A stretch of 5,807 nt of DNA from Oscillospiraceae bacterium (lineage in GTDB: Bacteria; Bacillota; Clostridia; Oscillospirales; UBA929). This document shows positions 1 to 5,807 of the stretch, piece by piece. The translations under genes and the position numbers were made by a program. Positions within the stretch are counted from its first letter, which is position 1. Every line of letters begins with the position of its first letter. Location of the stretch: the NCBI GenBank assembly GCA_031282535.1, contig JAITDM010000301.1, positions 1-5,807 on the forward strand. Reading direction: 5' to 3'. The notes below the pieces were generated by a model. It worked only from the letters and a program-made list of their open reading frames with translations, searched no databases and was not told the origin of the DNA.

Positions 1-1
1 G

Positions 2-781
2 GCGTACCGGCTCGTCGCCACGTCCCGCGCGGCGGTGGAACTCTGCGACCGGCTGGAGCTCACGCTCGTCGGCCGCCCGGCGCTGGAAGGGCTGCCGGCG
101 CGCTACGCGGACGTCACCGAGACGGGAACCTCGATGGCCCCCGACCTGGAGGCCATCCGGCTCCTGCGCCCCACCGAGATCATCGGACCCGACACCCTGG
201 CGGGCGACCTGGCGCCCGGCTATGAGAACGCGGGCCTGCCCGCCACTTTTTTGAACCTCCGCAGCGTCGCGGGGCTCTACGAGAGCGCCGTCTATCTGGG
301 CGAGAAGTACGGACAGGCGGACCGGGCGCGGGCGATGGCCGCGGAATATGAATCCGCGCTGGCGGACCTCGCGGCCGCGAAAGGGGACCGGGCGGGCCCC
401 ACGGTGCTGATCCTGATGGGACTGCCCGGCGCGTACGTCTCGTGCACGCCCCACTCCTACGCCGGCAGCCTGGTGGAGATGGGCGGCGGCGTCAACGTCG
501 TGACCGACCCGACGGAATCCTTTGTGAGCTGGAACACCGAGGCGCTGCTGGCGCTCGACCCAGACATCATCCTGCGCACCGCCCACGCGCTGCCGGACCA
601 GGTGGCGGAGATGTTCGCGAAGGAGTTTTCGGAAAACGAGATCTGGCGCCACTTCCGCGCCGTGCAGGAGGGGCGCGTCTATGACCTCGACAGCGAGGTG
701 TTCGGCATGAGCGCAAACTTCCGCTGGCCGGAGGCGGTCGCCCGGATGCAGGCCCTCTTCTACGGGGCGGAGGCCCCATGA
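2..781 (+). CDS. isdE: IsdE-like heme ABC transporter substrate-binding protein (5' partial)
   Basis: This is the extracytoplasmic receptor of a heme importer, probably a membrane-anchored lipoprotein that passes heme to the permease encoded next. The frame is open from base 2, giving 259 residues before the TGA. The start, signal peptide and lipobox Cys lie upstream; S. aureus IsdE (about 290 residues) suggests roughly 30-45 residues are missing. The GTG at 35 is an internal Val codon, because homology continues upstream of it (RLVATS). From memory, the protein aligns with IsdE over its whole length: GTSMAPDLE, VLILMG, SYAGSLVEMGGG, NTEALL, DPDIILRTAH, IWRHFRAV, RVYDLD and FGMSAN all have close counterparts. 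The Met codon at 134-136 and the His codon at 584-586 match the reported heme axial ligands of IsdE (Met78 and His229). The stop overlaps the permease start as ATGA. A siderophore or cobalamin receptor is the alternative, but it is less likely given this similarity. Confidence 0.9.
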   Translation, partial: AYRLVATSRAAVELCDRLELTLVGRPALEGLPARYADVTETGTSMAPDLEAIRLLRPTEIIGPDTLAGDLAPGYENAGLPATFLNLRSVAGLYESAVYLGEKYGQADRARAMAAEYESALADLAAAKGDRAGPTVLILMGLPGAYVSCTPHSYAGSLVEMGGGVNVVTDPTESFVSWNTEALLALDPDIILRTAHALPDQVAEMFAKEFSENEIWRHFRAVQEGRVYDLDSEVFGMSANFRWPEAVARMQALFYGAEAP

Positions 782-1767
782 GGGCGGGCCGGCGCAGGGC
801 CGCCGGCGCGTGCGCCTGCCTGGTCCTCGCCGCGGCGACGGCCGTACTGCTGCTGGTGGCCATGAAATCCGGCAGCATCCGCCTCAGCTGGGGCGAGCTG
901 CTGCGCGGACTGTTTCAGACCTACGACGCGCGCGTGGCGGCGGTCTACGACCTGCGCTTCCCGCGCATTCTGGTCACCCTGCTGGCCGGCGCGATGCTCT
1001 CGGGCGCGGGGCTTTTGCTCCAGGCCGCACTGAAAAACCCGCTGGCCGACCCCGGGCTCATCGGCATCTCCGGCGGCGCGGCGTTTGCCGCCGCCGCGGT
1101 CGCCGCGTGTTTTCCGGCGCTGTATCTCTCGCTGCCGCTCTTCGCCTTTTTGGGCGGGGTGCTCGCCTTTCTGGTGATCTACGCCCTCTCGTGGAAAGGC
1201 GGGCTCGACCCGGTGCGCATCCTCCTCATCGGCGTGGCGGTCGGCGCGGTGTTCTCGGGGCTCACCGCCGTGCTGGACGGCATGACCGCCGCCGGCGGCG
1301 TGTCGGTGTCGGCCGGCGGCCTCACCCAGCGCTCGTGGACAGACGTGACCCGCCTGGCCGGCTATGCCGCCGCGGGCCTCGCCGTCGCGCTGGCGCTCGC
1401 CCCCGCCTGCAACCTGATGGCGCTGGACGACCGGACCGTGCGGGGGCTGGGCGTGCGCGCGGACCGTCTGCGCATTGTCGTCTCCTGCGCGGCGGTGTGG
1501 CTCGCCGCCGCCGCCACGGCGTCCGTCGGCGTCGTTCCCTTCCTGGCGCTGCTGGCGCCGCACATCGCGCGGCGGATCGTCGGGTCGGACCACCGGATCC
1601 TCACACCCTTTGCCCTGCTGCTCGGCGCCTTCATACTGCTGCTGGCGGACACGGCGGGGCGGCTCGCCGCCGCGCCGCGCGAGATCCCGGCGGCGGTGGT
1701 CATGAGCGTCGCCGGCGGCCCGTTTTTCATCGCTTTGCTGCGAAGGAGGGATCGAATTGGCCGCTGA
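778..1767 (+). CDS. isdF: Heme/iron ABC transporter permease, FecCD/BtuC family (IsdF-like)
   Basis: This 329-residue protein is the membrane channel of the importer and probably works as a homodimer with the adjacent ATPase and receptor. Its length is normal for the FecCD/BtuC family, whose members have about ten membrane helices. Hydrophobic stretches lie near residues 11-29, 63-84, 98-111, 115-138, 147-166, 195-213, 232-259, 275-291 and 303-320. Family motifs are present: FPRILVTLLAGAMLSGAG followed by LQ and NPLADPGLIGISGGA (about 61-101), and GVVPFLALLAPHIARRIVG (251-269), which forms the coupling region facing the ATPase. The ATG at 778 overlaps the upstream stop (ATGA) and has GGAGG at 769-773, four bases away, which supports this start. 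The 3' end overlaps the ATPase gene by 11 nt. Assignment to the family is secure. The IsdF name and heme as cargo rest on the neighbouring IsdE-like receptor, since permeases of this family do not reveal their substrate. Confidence 0.9.
   Translation: MRAGRRRAAGACACLVLAAATAVLLLVAMKSGSIRLSWGELLRGLFQTYDARVAAVYDLRFPRILVTLLAGAMLSGAGLLLQAALKNPLADPGLIGISGGAAFAAAAVAACFPALYLSLPLFAFLGGVLAFLVIYALSWKGGLDPVRILLIGVAVGAVFSGLTAVLDGMTAAGGVSVSAGGLTQRSWTDVTRLAGYAAAGLAVALALAPACNLMALDDRTVRGLGVRADRLRIVVSCAAVWLAAAATASVGVVPFLALLAPHIARRIVGSDHRILTPFALLLGAFILLLADTAGRLAAAPREIPAAVVMSVAGGPFFIALLRRRDRIGR
1742..1749 (+). promoter_or_regulatory. Strong Shine-Dalgarno site that supports a TTG start
   Basis: GAAGGAGG lies inside the last codons of the permease gene, seven bases before the TTG at 1757. 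It is a near-perfect anti-16S match at good spacing and is the main reason for accepting TTG as the ATPase start. No ATG lies near that position in frame; the next in-frame Met codon is at residue 37, inside the nucleotide-binding domain. Confidence 0.8.
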
Positions 1768-2530
1768 TCACCTGGTCGTCGAAGACCTGCATTTCTCCTA
1801 CGGCCGCACGCCGGTGCTGCGCGGCGTCTCGCTCGCCGTGAAACCGCGGACGGTCACGACGCTGATGGGCGCGAACGCCTGCGGCAAGACGACCCTCCTG
1901 CTGCTGATGACGAAGCACCTGCGGCCGGACGCCGGGCGCGTACTGCTTGACGGGCGGGACATCGCGGGGATACAATTAAAGGACTTCGCACGGCGCGCCG
2001 CCGTCGTGCACCAGAGCGGCGCCGCGCCGGACGACTTGCCCGTGCGCGCGCTCGTGGCGTACGGCCGGATCCCGCACGCCGCCCCGCTGCGGGGCCGGAC
2101 CCGGGCGGACGAGGCGCGGATCGACTGGGCGATGGAGGCCACCGGGGTCGCGGACATCGCCGGCCAGGCACTGGGCACGCTCTCGGGCGGGCAGCGCCAG
2201 CGGGCCTTCCTCGCGATGGCGCTCGCCCAGGACACCAAGCTTTTGTTTTTGGACGAGCCGACGACGTTTCTCGACGTGCGCCACCAGGTGGAGACGCTCC
2301 GTCTCGTGCGGCGGCTGGGCGCGGCGCACGGTCTCACGATCGTCATGGTACTGCACGACATCAACCAGGCGCTCATGTACTCGGACGAGGTGATCGGCCT
2401 GAAGGACGGGCGCGTGCTCACGCAGGGCCCGCCCGCCGCCGTCATCGACCGGGACGTCATCTTCGCGCTCTATGGCATCCATCTGGAGGTGCGCACGCAG
2501 GGGGATCGGATGTGGGTGCTGCCTGTGTGA
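1757..2530 (+). CDS. Heme/iron ABC transporter ATP-binding protein, FepC/FecE family
   Basis: This 257-residue cytoplasmic ATPase powers the importer, and its length is typical of the family. All nucleotide-binding motifs are visible: A-loop Tyr15 (FSYGR), Walker A GANACGKT (38-45), Q-loop Gln86 (VVHQS), signature LSGGQ (142-146), Walker B LLFLDE (162-167) with D-loop FLDV (171-174), and switch His200 (VLHD). The tail after about residue 210 (VIGLKDGRV, then an LYGIHLEV segment) is typical of ferric-siderophore, heme and B12 importer ATPases. Translation starts at TTG, supported by GAAGGAGG seven bases upstream. The start overlaps the permease gene by 11 nt, which suggests translational coupling. 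In some staphylococci the equivalent heme importer ATPase is IsdL, but I cannot separate that from FecE/FhuC-type ATPases by sequence alone, so no symbol is given. All catalytic residues are intact, so the protein should be active. Confidence 0.93.
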   Translation: MAADHLVVEDLHFSYGRTPVLRGVSLAVKPRTVTTLMGANACGKTTLLLLMTKHLRPDAGRVLLDGRDIAGIQLKDFARRAAVVHQSGAAPDDLPVRALVAYGRIPHAAPLRGRTRADEARIDWAMEATGVADIAGQALGTLSGGQRQRAFLAMALAQDTKLLFLDEPTTFLDVRHQVETLRLVRRLGAAHGLTIVMVLHDINQALMYSDEVIGLKDGRVLTQGPPAAVIDRDVIFALYGIHLEVRTQGDRMWVLPV

Positions 2531-2581
2531 GAGTTGTGCGCGTTGGGTGTTGGATACTGGGGCTCAGTGCCGCTTATGTGA

Positions 2582-2587
2582 GAGGGG
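2582..2587 (+). promoter_or_regulatory. Ribosome binding site that decides the DUF454 gene start
   Basis: The purine run GAGGGG (2582-2587, read within gagagggg) directly touches the ATG at 2588, which is too close for initiation there. It lies six bases before the in-frame ATG at 2594. This favours the second ATG as the start. Confidence 0.5.
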
Positions 2588-2593
2588 ATGGAT

Positions 2594-2977
2594 ATGAAAA
2601 CAATCATCAAACCGCTGTGTATTTTGCTTGGGTGTCTCTCCCTTGGCCTCGGCGCGCTCGGCGTGGTGCTGCCCGTGCTGCCCACGACGCCATTTTTGCT
2701 GCTGACGGCCTTTTGCTTCGCGCGCGGCTCGACCCGGTTTCACAACTGGTTTCTCGGCACCGGGCTCTACCGCCGCCACCTCGCGACCTTCGTCAAGGAC
2801 AGGGCCATGCCGATGCGCACGAAACTCGCGATCTGCCTCCCTGTCTCCGCCATGCTGCTCCTCGCCATCTGGCTGGCCCCCATCTGGCACGCCCGCGTCC
2901 TCATCGCCGCCGTTTTGCTCTTCAAATGGTACTATTTTCTCTTCCGTATCCGAACGATTCCTGCTGCAAAAAACTGA
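2594..2977 (+). CDS. DUF454 (YbaN-type) small inner-membrane protein
   Basis: This protein of 127 residues (129 if the ATG at 2588 is used) belongs to the DUF454/YbaN family, which has no established biochemical function. The diagnostic N-terminal block is present: a first hydrophobic segment (about 5-28), then LPVLPTTPFLLL (26-37), CFARGS (41-46) and the RFHNW segment (48-52). A polar stretch (about 53-77) follows with HLATF and KDRAMPMRTK, then two more hydrophobic segments (about 78-96 and 100-118). Length and layout match the family. ATG 2594 is preferred because the purine-rich site at 2582-2587 is correctly spaced only for it. The gene sits 63 nt after the importer ATPase and 19 nt before the CydD-like gene, in the same direction, so it is probably co-transcribed. 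I recall DUF454 genes beside heme uptake genes in other bacteria, which fits a role in heme or iron handling at the membrane. That role is inferred from context only. Confidence 0.85.
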   Translation: MKTIIKPLCILLGCLSLGLGALGVVLPVLPTTPFLLLTAFCFARGSTRFHNWFLGTGLYRRHLATFVKDRAMPMRTKLAICLPVSAMLLLAIWLAPIWHARVLIAAVLLFKWYYFLFRIRTIPAAKN

Positions 2978-2996
2978 CTGCCCATGGGAGGTACCG

Positions 2997-4721
2997 ATGC
3001 TTGATCGACGTCTGATGCGGTTTGCCGAGGGGGCGAACCGGTATGTGTTTCTCAATGTTTTGCTGCAATGGACCGGGCTGCTGTTGGGGGCGGTGGTGGT
3101 GTTTTCCCTCGCCGTGTGTCTGGGCCGGGCGCCGGCGGCGGGGGTGTGGATCCCGCTGGCCGCGGCCGTCGGGGCGGCGGGGCTGCGGGCCCTGTGCGGC
3201 CTCGGGGCCGCCCGGGCCTCGTTTTTGGCGTCCGCCGGCGTGAAGCGGCGGCTGCGGCAGGCGCTCTACGACAAGCTGCTCGCGTTTGGCCCGTCGTACG
3301 CCGAGACCTTCCCCACCGCCGAACTCCTGCAGACGGCGACAGAGGGGGTGGACCAGCTCGAGACCTACTTTGGCAAATATCTCCCGCAGTTCTTCTTCAG
3401 CCTGCTGGCGCCGCCGACGCTGTTCTGCCTGCTCGCGCCGATCAGCCTCTCTGCGGCGGGGATCCTGCTCGCCTGCACCCCGCTGATCCCGCTGCTCATC
3501 GCGCTGATCCGGCGGATGGCCGGGAAGATGCTGGGGCGGCACTGGAAATCCTATGTGACGCTGGGCGACGTCTTTCTCGAAAGCCTCCAGGGCATGACGG
3601 CGCTGAAAGTCTACGGCGCGGACGGCGCGCGGCAGGCGCAGATGCGGGCGGAGGCGGAGACCTTCCGCCGCTCCACGATGCGGGTGCTCCAGATGCAGCT
3701 GGGCTCGATCGCCGTCATGGACCTCATCGCTTACGGCGGCGCGGCGCTCGGCGTGCTGCTCGCGGTGCTCGGACACGCCGGCGGCGCCCTCGACCTGCCG
3801 GGGGCGCTGACCGTGACACTCCTGTCCGCCGAATTCTTTTTGCCGCTGCGGCTGCTCGGCTCCTACTTTCACGTCGCGATGAGCGGTCTGGCGGCCTCCG
3901 GCCGGATGTTCCAGATTTTGGACGCCCCGCTGCCGGAGGACGGGACCGGGGCGCCGCCGCCGGGACCCCTGACGGTCTCGCTGCGGGACGTGTCCTTTTC
4001 CTACGACCCGGCGCGTGCGGCGCTCTCCGGCGTGACGCTCACGCTGGCCCCCGGGCGCCTCGTCTCCCTCGTCGGCCCCTCCGGCGGCGGCAAGAGCACG
4101 GTGGCCGCGCTGCTCGCCGGGCGGCGGCGGGGCTACGCGGGGCAGATCGGCGTCGGCGGGGTCGAACTGCGCACGCTGGCCCGCGAGGGCCTGTCGCGCC
4201 GCGTCACCCTCGTGACGCACGAGGACTTCGTGTTCGAGGGCACCGTGGCGGACAACCTGCGTCTGGCCCGGCCGGACGCCCCCGACGAGGCGCTCACGGC
4301 GGCGCTGCGGCAGGCACAGATCTGGGATTTTTTGGAAAGCAAAGGCGGGCTCTCGATGGCTCTGGCGGCGCGCGGCGCGAATCTCTCGGGCGGGCAGCGG
4401 CAGCGGCTGTGCCTTGCGCGGGCGCTGCTGCGGGACAGCGACGTATATCTCTTCGACGAGGCGACTTCGAACATCGACGCGGAAAGCGAAGATGCCGTCA
4501 TGGCGGCCGTGCGCGCGCTGGCGCGGACGAAGGCCGTGCTGCTGATCTCCCACCGGCTCGCAAACGTCGTCACATCGGACCAAATCCATCTGCTTGCGCG
4601 TGGAACCGTCGCCGAGTCGGGCACGCACGCGGCGCTTCTGGCGCGCGGCGGCGCTTACGCGCGCCTCTGGGCGCGGCAGGCGGAGCTGGAACAGTACGCG
4701 AAGGGGGGCGCCGCCCTATGA
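2997..4721 (+). CDS. cydD: CydD-like ABC exporter half-transporter (membrane domain fused to ATPase)
   Basis: This 574-residue half-transporter has a type-1 exporter membrane domain (about 15-300) fused to a nucleotide-binding domain (about 325-565). It probably pairs with the product of the next gene. Several membrane-domain stretches resemble E. coli CydD as I recall it: YLPQ (128-131), TPLIPLLIAL (161-170), FLESLQGMTALKVYG (193-207) and EFFLPLRLLGSYFH (279-292). The ATPase domain has Walker A GPSGGGKST (360-368), signature LSGGQ (463-467), Walker B VYLFDE (483-488), D-loop SNID (491-494) and switch His519. The Q-loop glutamine is replaced by His408 (LVTHEDFVF). The ATG has GGAGG at 2987-2991, five bases upstream, and the stop overlaps the next start as ATGA. 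E. coli CydDC is needed for cytochrome bd assembly and has been reported to move cysteine/glutathione and, more recently, heme. With no cydAB in view and a heme importer upstream, heme-related transport is plausible here. A generic exporter remains possible. Confidence 0.8.
   Translation: MLDRRLMRFAEGANRYVFLNVLLQWTGLLLGAVVVFSLAVCLGRAPAAGVWIPLAAAVGAAGLRALCGLGAARASFLASAGVKRRLRQALYDKLLAFGPSYAETFPTAELLQTATEGVDQLETYFGKYLPQFFFSLLAPPTLFCLLAPISLSAAGILLACTPLIPLLIALIRRMAGKMLGRHWKSYVTLGDVFLESLQGMTALKVYGADGARQAQMRAEAETFRRSTMRVLQMQLGSIAVMDLIAYGGAALGVLLAVLGHAGGALDLPGALTVTLLSAEFFLPLRLLGSYFHVAMSGLAASGRMFQILDAPLPEDGTGAPPPGPLTVSLRDVSFSYDPARAALSGVTLTLAPGRLVSLVGPSGGGKSTVAALLAGRRRGYAGQIGVGGVELRTLAREGLSRRVTLVTHEDFVFEGTVADNLRLARPDAPDEALTAALRQAQIWDFLESKGGLSMALAARGANLSGGQRQRLCLARALLRDSDVYLFDEATSNIDAESEDAVMAAVRALARTKAVLLISHRLANVVTSDQIHLLARGTVAESGTHAALLARGGAYARLWARQAELEQYAKGGAAL
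4701..4708 (+). promoter_or_regulatory. Purine-rich ribosome binding site of the CydC-like gene
   Basis: AAGGGGGG lies in the last codons of the CydD-like gene, nine bases before the ATG at 4718. It is the only plausible Shine-Dalgarno site for that start. Together with the ATGA overlap it suggests coupled translation, and so roughly equal production of the two half-transporters. Confidence 0.5.
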
Positions 4722-5807
4722 AGATCATGCGCCGGCTCCTCCGGCTGGTCGGACCGCTGACCGGACATATGCTGCTGGCCGTTGCGCTCGGCGCGCTGGG
4801 TCACGCCTGCGTCATCCTCATCCCGGTGCTCGGCGGGTACGCCCTGCTGCGCGCCGCCGCGCCGGCGGGGCTGCTCGCGGCGCTCCTCATCCTGGCCGCG
4901 GGCCGCGGGGTCTGCCGCTACGGCGAGCAGCTTTTAAACCACTATATCGCGTTCAAGCTGCTGGCCGTCCTCCGGGACCGGGTCTTCGCGGCGCTGCGCC
5001 GGCTCTGCCCGGCCAAGCTGGAGACCCGGGGGCGCGGGGATCTGATCGCGCTGCTCACCGGCGACATCGAACTGCTGGAGGTGTTTTACGCCCACACGAT
5101 CTCGCCCGTGGCCATCGCCGTCCTCGTGTCGCTGGGGATGATGCTGTTTGTCGGATCCTTCCACCCGCTGCTGGGGCTGATCGCCGCCGCCGGCTACCTG
5201 GTCGTGGGCGCGCTTTTGCCGGTGCTGACCGCCCGGGCGGCCCGGGCGGAGGCCGAACCGCTGCGGGACCGGGCCGGCGCGTTTTCCAGTTTCTACCTCG
5301 ACAGTCTGCGCGGGCTGGCCGACCTCATGCAGCTCGGCCAGGGCCGTCGGCGACAGGCGGAGATGGGCCGCCTGACCGAGGAGATGGAGTCCGTCCAGGG
5401 CGCGCTCCGGCGCCGCGAGGGCCGGACCGGGGCGCTCTCCGGCTTTGCCGTGACTGTCTTTTCCCTGCTCACGCTGGCCGCGGCCCGGCTGCTGGGGCCC
5501 GCCGGGGTGGACGGCGTCGGCGCCTTGCTCGCGACGCTCGCCGTATTTTCCTCCTTTGGACCCGTGCTGGCGCTGTCGAACCTCTCGGGCAGCTTGCCCG
5601 GCACCCTCGCGGCGGGCCGGCGGGTGCTGGCCCTGCTGGACGAGACGCCGGAGACGCCGGAGGTCCTGACGGGGCCCACGCCACCCTTCACCGGCGCGGA
5701 GAGCCGGGCGCTCTCCTTCTCCTACGGCGGCGCGCACGAGGAGGTGCTGCGCGGGCTGTCGGTGCGGATCCCGCGGGGGGCCGTCACGGGGATTGTGGGC
5801 CGGAGCG
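4718..5807 (+). CDS. cydC: CydC-like ABC exporter half-transporter (3' partial)
   Basis: The frame stays open from the ATG at 4718 to the window end, giving 363 residues of a protein expected to be about 550-590 long. It covers the whole membrane domain (about 1-300), a linker (about 305-325) and the start of the ATPase domain: A-loop Tyr336 (FSYGG), then GIVGRS (358-363), where the Walker A motif begins and the window stops. The remaining ATPase motifs cannot be judged. GDLIALLTGDIELLEVFYAH (107-126), followed by TISP, closely matches the CydC segment GELLNRVVADVDTLDHLYLR followed by VISP as I remember it. RYGEQLLNH (67-75) matches RYFERLVSH, placing His75 on E. coli CydC His85, reported as a heme contact. 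The start forms an ATGA overlap with the CydD-like gene, as expected for partners in a heterodimer. The substrate is unproven: heme, or thiols such as cysteine/glutathione, are the candidates. Confidence 0.8.
   Translation, partial: MKIMRRLLRLVGPLTGHMLLAVALGALGHACVILIPVLGGYALLRAAAPAGLLAALLILAAGRGVCRYGEQLLNHYIAFKLLAVLRDRVFAALRRLCPAKLETRGRGDLIALLTGDIELLEVFYAHTISPVAIAVLVSLGMMLFVGSFHPLLGLIAAAGYLVVGALLPVLTARAARAEAEPLRDRAGAFSSFYLDSLRGLADLMQLGQGRRRQAEMGRLTEEMESVQGALRRREGRTGALSGFAVTVFSLLTLAAARLLGPAGVDGVGALLATLAVFSSFGPVLALSNLSGSLPGTLAAGRRVLALLDETPETPEVLTGPTPPFTGAESRALSFSYGGAHEEVLRGLSVRIPRGAVTGIVGRS
5642..5659 (+). repeat. Two tandem copies of a 9-base unit in the CydC-like linker
   Basis: GAGACGCCG occurs twice in direct succession and is followed by a further GAG. 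In frame it encodes Glu-Thr-Pro twice (residues 309-314) in the flexible linker between the membrane and ATPase domains. It is probably a small slippage duplication with no functional role. Confidence 0.6.

Noticed and set aside
35..37. GTG at 35 as the start of the substrate-binding protein
   Set aside because: The frame is open to the window edge, and residues upstream of it (RLVATS) match the IsdE family. A start here would also remove the signal peptide, so this Val codon is internal.
760..1841. Long alternative frames on both strands over the permease gene (810-1841 plus, 760-1593 minus)
   Set aside because: Both give low-complexity Arg/Gly/Ala-rich translations, whereas the 778-1767 frame carries the FecCD family motifs and proper membrane helices.
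2531..2593. Possible promoter or terminator in the gap after the ATPase gene
   Set aside because: The gap holds a GATACT at 2553-2558 and TTG-containing hexamers, but no pair with 16-18 base spacing and good consensus. There is no stable hairpin followed by a T-run. I see nothing convincing in it.
2927..2935. TGGTACTAT, resembling an extended -10 promoter element about 60 bases before the CydD-like gene
   Set aside because: It has no acceptable -35 partner and is fully explained as Trp-Tyr-Tyr codons in the DUF454 gene. It is too weak to call without transcript-start data.
2922..4628. A 568-codon open frame on the minus strand, opposite the CydD-like gene
   Set aside because: Its translation is dominated by Arg, Gln, Gly, Pro and His, with no recognisable domain. 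It mirrors a well-supported plus-strand gene, and such long antisense frames are expected from codon bias in GC-rich DNA.
4934..5737. A 267-codon open frame on the minus strand, opposite the CydC-like gene
   Set aside because: It is rich in Arg, Gln and Gly with no motif and lies fully inside the CydC-like coding region. The plus-strand frame shows clear CydC similarity, so this is a shadow.

Overview
This GC-rich window is one tightly packed run of six plus-strand genes with almost no non-coding DNA. It reads as a heme uptake and handling operon. Strong GGAGG-type ribosome binding sites, a TTG start, frequent 4-11 nt gene overlaps and an IsdE-type heme receptor suggest a GC-rich member of the Firmicutes, perhaps an anaerobic clostridial lineage. 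That placement is an inference, because no taxonomic marker is present.

Positions 1-2530 encode a complete binding-protein-dependent ABC importer: an IsdE-like heme-binding lipoprotein (5' end outside the window), a FecCD/BtuC-type permease (IsdF-like) and its cytoplasmic ATPase. Successive genes overlap by 4 and 11 nt, so the three are probably translationally coupled. The receptor keeps a Met and a His at the positions I recall as the heme axial ligands of Staphylococcus aureus IsdE. This favours heme over a siderophore or cobalamin as the cargo.

Positions 2531-2593 are the only notable gap (63 nt), with no convincing terminator or promoter. A small DUF454/YbaN-type membrane protein follows at 2594-2977.

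Positions 2997-5807 encode two half-type ABC exporters (membrane domain plus ATPase domain) joined by an ATGA overlap. They resemble CydD and CydC, the heterodimer needed for cytochrome bd assembly in Escherichia coli. The second gene runs off the window at its Walker A motif. The CydC-like protein keeps a His in an RYxE-x4-H motif aligning with E. coli CydC His85, which I recall as a heme ligand. The CydD-like protein has His where the Q-loop glutamine is expected.

The main point of interest is the arrangement: a heme importer, DUF454 and a CydDC-like pair in apparent single-operon order, suggesting that CydDC-like and DUF454 proteins work in heme trafficking here. No cydAB, heme oxygenase, NEAT-domain or sortase gene is visible. 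No RNA gene, mobile element or CRISPR array was found.
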